A DNA stretch of 64,000 nucleotides from Abelmoschus esculentus (taxonomy: Eukaryota > Streptophyta > Magnoliopsida > Malvales > Malvaceae), in assembly GCA_035048815.1 (NCBI GenBank), contig JAUCBN010000062.1, forward strand, positions 8,070,001 to 8,134,000. The letters run 5' to 3'. Positions 24,939 through 34,739 of this stretch are shown in pieces. The notes below the pieces were generated by a model. It was given only the letters and a program-made list of their open reading frames with translations, was not told the origin of the DNA and made no database searches. A program made the position numbers and the translations under genes. The stretch's first letter is position 1; each line of letters begins with the position of its first letter.

Positions 24939-26299
24939 TAAAGCCCATTTAGACATGCACGCTCTAAACCCTAAAAAATGATCGAAAATGATGTTTAATC
25001 AAATTTTATTTGTGCAACTATTTAATTATGGGCTTTTGGACCTAATTATACAACTTAATCTCAAATTTGGAGCATTTTACTCAGTTAAAATTCGAACGGG
25101 TTCACACTAAAGCCCATTTAGACATGCACGCTCTAAACCCTAAAAAGTGATCGAAAATGATATTTAATCAAATTTTATGGGCTCAAAAATTTAATTATGG
25201 ACTTTTGACCCTAATTATACTGCTTAATCTCAAATTTTATGCTTTTTACTCGGTTAAAATTCGAACGGGTTCACTCTAAAGCTCATTTAGACATGCACGC
25301 TCTGAACCCTACAAAACGATCGAAAATGATATTTAATCAAATTTTATGGGTTCAACTATTTAATTATGGGCTTTTGAACCTAAATATACAACTTAATCTC
25401 AAATTTGGAGCTTTTTACTCAGTTAAAATTCGAACGCGTTCACATGAAAGCCCATTTAGACATGCACGCTCTAAACCCTAAAAAATGATCGAAAATGATG
25501 TTTAATCAAATTTTATGGGCTCAAAAATTTAACTATGGAGTTTTGAACCTAATTATACAGCTTAATCTCAATTTTGGAGCTTTTTACTCAGTTAAATTTC
25601 GAAGGGGTTCACTCTAAAGCCCATTTAGACATGCACGCTCTAAACCCTAAAAAATGATCGAAAATGATGTTTAATCAAATTTTATGGGCTCAAAAATTTA
25701 ACTATGGACTTTTGAACCTAATTATACAGCTTAATCTCAAATTTGGAGCTTTTTACTCAGTTAAATTTCGAAGGGGTTTACTCTAAAGCCCATTTAGACA
25801 TGCACGCTCTAAACCCTAAAAAATGATCGAAAATGATGTTTAATCAAATTTTATGGGCTCAAAAATTTAACTATGGACTTTTGAACCTAATTATACAGCT
25901 TAATCTCAATTTTGGAGCTTTTTACTCAGTTAAATTTCGAAGGGGTTTACTCTAAAGCCCATTTAGACATGCACGCTCTAAACCCTAAAAAATGATCGAA
26001 AATGATGTTTAATCAAATTTTATGGGTTCAACTATTTAATTATGGGCTTTTGGACCTAATTATACAACTTAATCTCAAATTTGGAGCTTTTTACTCAGTT
26101 AAATTTCGAAGGGGTTCACTCTAAAGCCCATTTAGACATGCACGCTCTAAACCCTAAAAAATGATCGAAAATGATGTTTAATCAAATTTTATGGGCTCAA
26201 AAATTTAACTATGGACTTTTGAACCTAATTATACAGCTTAATCTCAATTTTGGAGCTTTTTACTCAGTTAAATTTCGAAGGGGTTCACTCTAAAGCCCA

Positions 26300-26317
26300 T
26301 TTAGACATGCACGCTCT
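26300..26317 (+). other. Conserved box of the monomer (reference copy), possible protein-binding site
   Basis: The 18-bp word TTTAGACATGCACGCTCT is shared by all monomer types and rarely altered. Exceptions seen: GACACGC (about 10082 and 12280), GCGCGC (15157, 16678), AAAAATGC (2480, 6871), GCACACTC (31212, 40000) and TTACACATGC (43033). Flanking segments vary far more. Conservation across types suggests constraint, such as a centromere protein binding site or a nucleosome-positioning element; no known box was recognised. Confidence 0.4.
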
Positions 26318-26327
26318 AAACCCTAAA
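26318..26327 (+). other. Telomere-like word AAACCCTAAA in the monomer (reference copy)
   Basis: This is about 1.4 copies of the CCCTAAA repeat of plant telomeres, present in nearly all monomers at positions 28-37. In C-type monomers it is AACCCTACAA and in some B and A copies AAACGCTAAA (1146, 1822, 5537, 6213). It may be chance or a relic; the match is short. Confidence 0.35.
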
Positions 26328-26459
26328 AAATGATCGAAAATGATGTTTAATCAAATTTTATGGGCTCAAAAATTTAACTATGGACTTTTGAACCTAATTA
26401 TACAGCTTAATCTCAATTTTGGAGCTTTTTACTCAGTTAAATTTCGAAGGGGTTCACTC

Positions 26460-27642
26460 TAAAGCCCATTTAGACATGCACGCTCTAAACCCTAAAAAAT
26501 GATCGAAAATGATGTTTAATCAAATTTTATGGGCTCAAAAATTTAATTATGGACTTTTGACCCTAATTATACTGCTTAATCTCAAATTTTATGCTTTTTA
26601 CTCGGTTAAAATTCGAACGGGTTCACTCTGAAGCTCATTTAGACATGCACGCTCTGAACCCTACAAAACGATAGAAAATGATGTTTAATGAAATTTTATG
26701 GGTTCAACTATTTAATTATGGGCTTTTGGACCTAATTATCCAACTTAATCTGAAGTTTGGTGCATTTTACTCAGTTAAAATTCGAACGGGTTCACACTAA
26801 AGCCCATTTAGACATGCACGCTCTAAACCCTAAAAAATGATCGAAAATGATGTTTAATCAAATTTTATGGGCTCAAAAATTTAACTATGGACTTTTGAAC
26901 CTAATTATACAGCTTAATCTCAATTTTGGAGGTTTTTACTCAATTAAAATTCGAACGGGTTCACACTAAAGCGCATTTAGACATGCACGCTCTAAACCCT
27001 AAAAAATGATCGAAAATGATGTTTAATCAAATTTTATGGGCTCAAAAATTTAACTATGGACTTTTGAACCTAATTATACAGCTTAATCTCAATTTTGGAG
27101 CTTTTTACTCAGTTAAATTTCGAAGGGGTTCACTCTAAAGCCCATTTAGACATGCACGCTCTAAACCCTAAAAAATGATCGAAAATGATGTTTAATCAAA
27201 TTTTACGGGCTCAAAAATTTAATTATGGACTTTTGACCCTAATTATACTGCTTAATCTCAAATTTTATGCTTTTTACTCGGTTAAAATTCGAACGGGTTC
27301 ACTCTAAAGCTCATTTAGACATGCACGCTCTGAACCCTACAAAACGATCGAAAATGATGTTTAATGAAATTTTATAGGTTCAACTATTTAATTATGGGCT
27401 TTTGGACCTAATTATACAACTTAATCTCAAATTTGGTGCATTTTACTCAGTTAAAATTCGAACGGGTTCACACTAAAGCCCATTTAGACATGCACGCTCT
27501 AAACCCTAAAAAATGATCGAAAATGATGTTTAATCAAATTTTATGGGCTCAAAAATTTAACTATGGACTTTTGAACCTAATTATACAGCTTAATCTCAAT
27601 TTTGGAGCTTTTTACTCAGTTAAATTTCGAAGGGGTTCACTC
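26460..27642 (+). repeat. Displaced 7-monomer block: B-C''-E-A2-B(ACGGG)-C*-A2
   Basis: This is the first appearance, reading left to right, of C'', E and C*. Its order and marks match 47753-48935: CTCTGAAGCTC, ATCCAACTTAATCTGAAG, the GCGCATTT after E, TTTTACGGGCTC and TATAGGTTC. The offset is 21293 bp (126 x 169 - 1). A private ACGATAGAAAATG lies at about 26670. Confidence 0.8.
26798..26966 (+). repeat. Reference monomer, type E
   Basis: An A2 head and body with GGAGGTTTTTACTCAATT and a C-like tail AAAATTCGAACGGGTTCACAC. It is usually followed by TAAAGCGCATT. This is the leftmost E; it is common from here to the right end. Confidence 0.85.
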
Positions 27643-29332
27643 TAAAGCCCATTTAGACATGCACGCTCTAAACCCTAAAAAATGATCGAAAATGATGTTT
27701 AATCAAATTTTATGGGCTCAAAAATTTAATTATGGACTTTTGACCCTAATTATACTGCTTAATCTCAAATTTTATGCTTTTTACTCGGTTAAAATTCGAA
27801 CGGGTTCACTCTAAAGCTCATTTAGACATGCACGCTCTGAACCCTACAAAACGATCGAAAATGATGTTTAATCAAATTTTATGGGCTCAAAAATTTAACT
27901 ATGGACTTTTGAACCTAATTATACAGCTTAATCTCAATTTTGGAGCTTTTTACTCAGTTAAATTTCGAAGGGGTTCACTCTAAAGCCCATTTAGACATGC
28001 ACGCTCTAAACCCTAAAAAATGATCGAAAATGATGTTTAATCAAATTTTATGGGCTCAAAAATTTAACTATGGACTTTTGAACCTAATTATACAGCTTAA
28101 TCTCAATTTTAGAGATTTTTACTCAGTTAAATTTCGAAGGGGTTTACTCTAAAGCCCATTTAGACATGCACGCTCTAAACCCTAAAAAATGATCGAAAAT
28201 GATGTTTATTCAAATTTTATGGGCTCAAAAATTTAACTATGGACTTTTGAACCTAATTATACAGCTTAATCTCAATTTTGGAGCTTTTTACTCAGTTAAA
28301 TTTCGAAGGGGTTCACTCTAAAGCCCATTTAGACATGCACGCTCTAAACCCTAAAAAATGATCGAAAATGATGTTTAATCAAATTTTATGGGCTCAAAAA
28401 TTTAACTATGGACTTTTGAACCTAATTATACAGCTTAATCTCAATTTTGGAGCTTTTTACTCAGTTAAATTTCGAAGGGGTTCACTCTAAAGCCCATTTA
28501 GACATGCACGCTCTAAACCCTAAAAAATGATCGAAAATGATGTTTAATCAAATTTTATGGGCTCAAAAATTTAACTATGGACTTTTGAACCTAATTATAC
28601 AGCTTAATCTCAAATTTGGAGCTTTTTACTCGGTTAAAATCTGAACGGGTTCACTCTAAAGCCCATTTAGACATGCACGCTCTAAACCCTAAAAAATGAT
28701 TGAAAATGATGTTTAATCAAATTTTATGGGCTCAAAAATTTAATTATGGACTTTTGACCCTAATTATACTGCTTAATCTCAAATTTTATGCTTTTTACTC
28801 GGTTAAAATTCGAACGGGTTCACTCTAAAGCTCATTTAGACATGCACGCTCTGAACCCTACAAAACGATCGAAAATGATGTTTAATGAAATTTTATGGGT
28901 TCAACTATTTAATTATGGGCTTTTGGACCTAATTATCCAACTTAATCTGAAGTTTGGTGCATTTTACTCAGTTAAAATTCGAACGGGTACACACTAAAGC
29001 CCATTTAGACATGCACGCTCTAAACCCTAAAAAATGATCGAAAATGATGTTTAATCAAATTTTATGGGCTCAAAAATTTAACTATGGACTTTTGAACCTA
29101 ATTATACAGCTTAATCTCAATTTTGGAGGTTTTTACTCAATTAAAATTAGAACGGGTTCACACTAAAGCGCATTTAGACATGCACGCTCTAAACCCTAAA
29201 AAATGATCGAAAATGATGTTTAATCAAATTTTATGGGCTCAAAAATTTAACTATGGACTTTTGAACCTAATTATACAGCTTAATCTCAATTTTGGAGCTT
29301 TTTACTCAGTTAAATTTCGAAGGGGTTTACTC
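27643..29332 (+). repeat. 10-monomer block: B-Ac-F-A2-A2-G-B-C''-E-A2
   Basis: Ac at 27812 joins a C head (CTGAACCCTACAAAACGATCG) to an A body; the same hybrid occupies place 10 of the 15-monomer repeat near the right end. F (TTTTAGAGATTTTT) and G (CTCGGTTAAAATCTG) appear here for the first time. GATTGAAAATG at about 28699 and CGAACGGGTACAC at about 28985 are private. The B-C''-E and F-A-A-G runs are the ingredients of the 7-monomer units further right. Confidence 0.78.
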
Positions 29333-31359
29333 TAAAGCCCATTTAGACATGCACGCTCTAAACCCTAAAAAATGATCGAAAATGATGTTTAATCAAATTT
29401 TATGGGTGCAACTATTTAATTATGGGCTTTTGGACCTAATTATACAACTTAATCTCAAATTTGGAGCATTTTACTCAGTTAAAATTCGAACGGGTTCACA
29501 CTAAAGCCCATTTAGACATGCACGCTCTAAACCCTAAAAAGTGATCGAAAATGATATTTAATCAAATTTTATGGGCTCAAAAATTTAATTATGGACTTTT
29601 GACCCTAATTATACTGCTTAATCTCAAATTTTATGCTTTTTACTCGGTTAAAATTCGAACGGGTTCACTCTAAAGCTCATTTAGACATGCACGCTCTCAA
29701 CCCTACAAAACAATCGAAAATGATATTTAATCAAATTTTATGGGTTCAACTATTTAATTATGGGCTTTTGAATCTAAATATACAACTTAATCTCAAATTT
29801 GGAGCTTTTTACTCAGTTAAAATTCGAACGCGTTCACACTAAAGCCCATTTAGACATGCACGCTCTAAACCCTAAAAAAGATCGAAAATGATGTTTAATC
29901 AAATTTTATGGGCTCAAAAATTTAATTATGGACTTTTGACCCTAATTATACTGCTTAATCTCAAAGTTTATGCTTTTTACTCGGTTAAAATTCGAACGGG
30001 TTCACACTGAAGCTCATTTAGACATGCACGCTCTGAACCCTACAAAACGATCGAAAATGATATTTAATCAAATTTTATGGGTTCAACTATTTAATTATGG
30101 GCTTTTGAACCTAAATATACAACTTAATCTCAAATTTGGAGCTTTTTACTCAGTTAAAATTCGAACGCGTTCACACTAAAGCCCATTTAGACATGCACGC
30201 TCTAAACCCTAAAAAATGATCGAAAATGATGTTTAATCAAATTTTATGGGCTCAAAAATTTAACTATGGAGTTTTGAACCTAATTATACAGCTTAATCTC
30301 AATTTTGGAGCTTTTTACTCAGTTAAATTTCGAAGGGGTTCACTCTAAAGCCCATTTAGACATGCACGCTCTAAACCCTAAAAAATGATCGAAAATGATG
30401 TTTAATCAAATTTTATGGGCTCAAAAATTTAACTATGGACTTTTGAACCTAATTATACAGCTTAATCTCAATTTTGGAGCTTTTTACTCAGTTAAATTTC
30501 GAAGGGGTTTACTCTAAAGCCCATTTAGACATGCACGCTCTAAACCCTAAAAAATGATCGAAAATGATGTTTAATCAAATTTTATGGGCTCAAAAATTTA
30601 ACTATGGACTTTTGAACCTAATTATACAGCTTAATCTCAATTTTGGAGCTTTTTACTCAGTTAAATTTCGTAGGGGTTTACTCTAAAGCCCATTTAGACA
30701 TGCACGCTCTAAACCCTAAAAAATGATCGAAAATGATGTTTAATCAAATTTTATGGGTTCAACTATTTAATTATGGGCTTTTGGACCTAATTATACAACT
30801 TAATCTCAAATTTGGAGCATTTTACTCAGTTAAAATTCGAACGGGTTCACACTAAAGCCCATTTAGACATGCACGCTCTAAACCCTAAAAAGTGATCGAA
30901 AATGTTGTTTAATCAAATTTTATGGGCTCAAAAATGTAATTATGGACTTTTGACCCTAATTATACTGCTTAATCTCAAATTTTATGCTTTTTACACGGTT
31001 AAATTTCGAACAGGTTCACTCTAAAGCCCATTTAGACATGCACGCTCTAAACCCTAAAAAATGATCGAAAATGATGTTTAATCAAATTTTATGGGCTCAA
31101 AAATTTAATTATGGGCTTTTGGACCTAATTATACAACTTAATCTCAAATTTGGAGCTTTTTACTCGGTTAAAATTCGAAGGGGTTCACTCTAAAGCCCTT
31201 TTAGACATGCACACTCTAAACCCTAAAAAATGATCGAAAATGATGTTTAATGAAATTTTATGGGTGCAACTATTTAATTATGGGCTTTTGGACCTAATTA
31301 TACATCTTAATCTCAAATTTGGAGCTTTTTACTCGGTTAAAATTTGAACGGGTTCACTC
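29333..31359 (+). repeat. 12-monomer block with last C' copies: D/C-B-C'-B-C'-A1-A2-A2-C-B-A/C-D
   Basis: The head D/C-B-C' repeats 24939-25445 at 4394 bp (26 x 169), sharing AAAAGTGATCGAAAATGATATT. It then gains a second B-C' dimer whose B (29840-30007) is the seventh 168-bp monomer. C' at 29671 has CTCAACCCTACAAAACAATCG. Later monomers carry GAAAATGTTG (about 30900), TTTCGTAGGGG (about 30668), CCCTTTTAGAC and GCACACTC (about 31195-31215). No C' monomer occurs to the right of this block. Confidence 0.78.
29840..30007 (+). repeat. 168-bp B monomer (T deleted), copy 7
   Basis: Same deletion, but with GGACTTTTGACC rather than GGACCTTTGACC, a private CAAAGTTTATGC, and a CTGAAGCTC joint into the next monomer. 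It sits 15 kb from the nearest other copy. Confidence 0.9.
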
Positions 31360-32373
31360 TAAAGCCCATTTAGACATGCACGCTCTAAACCCTAAAAAAT
31401 GATCGAAAATGATGTTTAATCAAATTTTATGGGCTCAAAAATTTAATTATGGACTTTTGACCCTAATTATACTGCTTAATCTCAAATTTTATACTTTTTA
31501 CTCGGTTAAAATTCGAACGGGTTCACTCTAAAGCTCATTTAGACATGCACGCTCTGAACCCTACAAAACGATCGAAAATGATGTTTAATGAAATTTTATG
31601 GGTTCAACTATTTAATTATGGGCTTTTAGACCTAATTATACAACTTAATCTGAAGTTTGGTGCATTTTACTCAGTTAAAATTCGAACGGGTTCACACTAA
31701 AGCCCATTTAGACATGCACGCTCTAAACCCTAAAAAATGATCGAAAATGATGTTTAATCAAATTTTATGGGCTCAAAAATTTAACTATGGACTTTTGAAC
31801 CTAATTATACAGCTTAATCTCAATTTTAGAGATTTTTACTCAGTTAAATTTCGAAGGGGTTTACTCTAAAGCCCATTTAGACATGCACGCTCTAAACCCT
31901 AAAAAATGATCGAAAATGATGTTTAATCAAATTTTATGGGCTCAAAAATTTAACTATGGACTTTTGAACCTAATTATACAGCTTAATCTCAATTTTGGAG
32001 CTTTTTACTCAGTTAAAATTCGAAGGGGTTCACTCTAAAGCCCATTTAGACATGCACGCTCTAAACCCTAAAAAATGATCGAAAATGATGTTTAATCAAA
32101 TTTTATGGGCTCAAAAATTTAACTATGGACTTTTGAACCTAATTATACAGCTTAATCTCAATTTTGGAGCTTTTTACTCAGTTAAATTTCGAAGGGGTTC
32201 ACTCTAAAGCCCATTTAGACATGCACGCTCTAAACCCTAAAAAATGATCGAAAATGATGTTTAATCAAATTTTATGGGCTCAAAAATTTAACTATGGACT
32301 TTTGAACCTAATTATACAGCTTAATCTCAAATTTGGAGCTTTTTACTCGGTTAAAATCTGAACGGGTTCACTC
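31360..32373 (+). repeat. 6-monomer unit: B-C-F-A2-A2-G (1014 bp)
   Basis: Same as the 7-monomer units that follow but without E. B has TTTTATACTTTTT, which abolishes the ATG used by the usual chance frame. The first A2 has the tail AAAATTCGAAGGGG. C has TTTTAGACC. Confidence 0.83.
32205..32373 (+). repeat. Reference monomer, type G
   Basis: An A2 head and body that switches to CAAATTTGGAGC and the tail CTCGGTTAAAATCTGAACGGG. It closes each 7-monomer unit and always precedes B there (or another G at 40655). The tail is like that of D, so G looks like an A/D recombinant. Confidence 0.82.
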
Positions 32374-33556
32374 TAAAGCCCATTTAGACATGCACGCTCT
32401 AAACCCTAAAAAATGATCGAAAATGATGTTTAATCAAATTTTATGGGCTCAAAAATTTAATTATGGACTTTTGACCCTAATTATACTGCTTAATCTCAAA
32501 TTTTATGCTTTTTACTCGGTTAAAATTCGAACAGGTTCACTCTAAAGCTCATTTAGACATGCACGCTCTGAACCCTACAAAACGATCGAAAATGATGTTT
32601 AATGAAATTTTATGGGTTCAACTATTTAATTATGGGCTTTTGGACCTAATTATCCAACTTAATCTGAAGTTTGGTGCATTTTACTCAGTTAAAATTCGAA
32701 CGGGTTCACACTAAAGCCCATTTAGACATGCACGCTCTAAACCCTAAAAAATGATCGAAAATGATGTTTAATCAAATTTTATGGGCTCAAAAATTTAACT
32801 ATGGACTTTTGAACCTAATTATACAGCTTAATCTCAATTTTGGAGGTTTTTACTCAATTAAAATTCGAACGGGTTCACACTAAAGCGCATTTAGACATGC
32901 ACGCTCTAAACCCTAAAAAATGATCGAAAATGATGTTTAATCAAATTTTATGGGCTCAAAAATTTAACTATGGACTTTTGAACCTAATTATACAGCTTAA
33001 TCTCAATTTTAGAGATTTTTACTCAGTTAAATTTCGAAGGGGTTTACTCTAAAGCCCATTTAGACATGCACGCTCTAAACCCTAAAAAATGATCGAAAAT
33101 GATGTTTAATCAAATTTTATGGGCTCAAAAATTTAACTATGGACTTTTGAACCTAATTATACAGCTTAATCTCAATTTTGGAGCTTTTTACTCAGTTAAA
33201 ATTCGAAGGGGTTCACTCTAAAGCCCATTTAGACATGCACGCTCTAAACCCTAAAAAATGATCGAAAATGATGTTTAATCAAATTTTATGGGCTCAAAAA
33301 TTTAACTATGGACTTTTGAACCTAATTATACAGCTTAATCTCAATTTTGGAGCTTTTTACTCAGTTAAATTTCGAAGGGGTTCACTCTAAAGCCCATTTA
33401 GACATGCACGCTCTAAACCCTAAAAAATGATCGAAAATGATGTTTAATCAAATTTTATGGGCTCAAAAATTTAACTATGGACTTTTGAACCTAATTATAC
33501 AGCTTAATCTCAAATTTGGAGCTTTTTACTCGGTTAAAATCTGAACGGGTTCACTC
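32374..33556 (+). repeat. 7-monomer higher-order repeat, unit 1: B-C''-E-F-A2-A2-G (1183 bp)
   Basis: The mark CGAACAGGTTC (a G-to-A change in CGAACGGG, at 32532) recurs at 33715 and 34898, each 1183 bp on. ATCCAACTTAATCTGAAG (C''), GGAGGTTTTTACTCAATT (E), TTTTAGAGATTTTT (F) and CTCGGTTAAAATCTG (G) recur in the same order. Confidence 0.9.
32881..33049 (+). repeat. Reference monomer, type F
   Basis: An A2 monomer with TTTTAGAGATTTTTACTC and a GAAGGGGTTTAC tail, preceded by TAAAGCGCATT when it follows E. Seen at 27981, 31698, 32881 and the matching places of later 7-monomer units. Not seen left of 27.9 kb, except for the GGAGATTTTT forerunner at about 24055. Confidence 0.82.
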
Positions 33557-34739
33557 TAAAGCCCATTTAGACATGCACGCTCTAAACCCTAAAAAATGAT
33601 CGAAAATGATGTTTAATCAAATTTTATGGGCTCAAAAATTTAATTATGGACTTTTGACCCTAATTATACTGCTTAATCTCAAATTTTATGCTTTTTACTC
33701 GGTTAAAATTCGAACAGGTTCACTCTAAAGCTCATTTAGACATGCACGCTCTGAACCCTACAAAACGATCGAAAATGATGTTTAATGAAATTTTATGGGT
33801 TCAACTATTTAATTATGGGCTTTTGGACCTAATTATCCAACTTAATCTGAAGTTTGGTGCATTTTACTCAGTTAAAATTCGAACGGGTTCACACTAAAGC
33901 CCATTTAGACATGCACGCTCTAAACCCTAAAAAATGATCGAAAATGATGTTTAATCAAATTTTATGGGCTCAAAAATTTAACTATGGACTTTTGAACCTA
34001 ATTATACAGCTTAATCTCAATTTTGGAGGTTTTTACTCAATTAAAATTCGAACGGGTTCACACTAAAGCGCATTTAGACATGCACGCTCTAAACCCTAAA
34101 AAATGATCGAAAATGATGTTTAATCAAATTTTATGGGCTCAAAAATTTAACTATGGACTTTTGAACCTAATTATACAGCTTAATCTCAATTTTAGAGATT
34201 TTTACTCAGTTAAATTTCGAAGGGGTTTACTCTAAAGCCCATTTAGACATGCACGCTCTAAACCCTAAAAAATGATCGAAAATGATGTTTAATCAAATTT
34301 TATGGGCTCAAAAATTTAACTATGGACTTTTGAACCTAATTATACAGCTTAATCTCAATTTTGGAGCTTTTTACTCAGTTAAATTTCGAAGGGGTTCACT
34401 CTAAAGCCCATTTAGACATGCACGCTCTAAACCCTAAAAAATGATCGAAAATGATGTTTAATCAAATTTTATGGGCTCAAAAATTTAACTATGGACTTTT
34501 GAACCTAATTATACAGCTTAATCTCAATTTTGGAGCTTTTTACTCAGTTAAATTTCGAAGGGGTTCACTCTAAAGCCCATTTAGACATGCACGCTCTAAA
34601 CCCTAAAAAATGATCGAAAATGATGTTTAATCAAATTTTATGGGCTCAAAAATTTAACTATGGACTTTTGAACCTAATTATACAGCTTAATCTCAAATTT
34701 GGAGCTTTTTACTCGGTTAAAATCTGAACGGGTTCACTC
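33557..34739 (+). repeat. 7-monomer higher-order repeat, unit 2 (1183 bp)
   Basis: Same order and marks as unit 1, including CGAACAGGTTC. The first A2 tail differs: AAATTTCGAAGG here and AAAATTCGAAGG in unit 1. Confidence 0.9.

Larger units (their letters stand above)
24939..26459 (+). repeat. Mosaic block: D/C hybrid-B-C'-A1-A2-A2-C/A hybrid-A2-A2
   Basis: Starts with a hybrid monomer (ATTTGTGCAAC head, TATGGGC middle, GGAGCATTTT and CACAC tail). B has AAAAGTGATCG and GATATTT. C' at 25277 ends TTCACATGAAAGCC, where others have TTCACACTAAAGCC; this loses a stop and lengthens the chance frame to 80 codons. The monomer at 25953 joins a C head (GGGTTCAAC) to an A tail (TTTCGAAGGGG). A related block begins at 29333. 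Confidence 0.75.
26291..26459 (+). repeat. Reference monomer, type A2 (most abundant)
   Basis: A 169-bp copy with no private change that I could see. Layout by monomer position: conserved box 10-27, telomere-like word 28-37, A-tract segment 35-85, GGACTTTTGAACC about 92-104, AATTATACAGC about 106-115, GGAGCTTTTT 131-140, TTCGAAGGGG about 153-162. GGACTTTT becomes GGAGTTTT in A1. G+C is 54 of 169. Confidence 0.9.

Noticed and set aside
26294..26366. Inverted repeat AGCCCAT / ATGGGCT within each A monomer as a hairpin or operator
   Set aside because: The arms are only 7 bp with a 59-bp gap, and one arm or the other is broken in C monomers (AGCTCAT on the left, ATGGGTT on the right). It is likely to be chance.
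26396..26404. TATA-like words (AATTATACA) as promoters
   Set aside because: They occur once in every monomer as part of the repeat in AT-rich DNA, with no gene downstream.
26443..26459. CENP-B box in the TTCGAAGGGGTTCAC or TTCGAACGGG segment
   Set aside because: The mammalian box needs TTCG, then an A at a set distance, then CGGG. Here TTCG and CGGG are only two bases apart in B and C types, CGGG is missing in A types, and the central A is absent.
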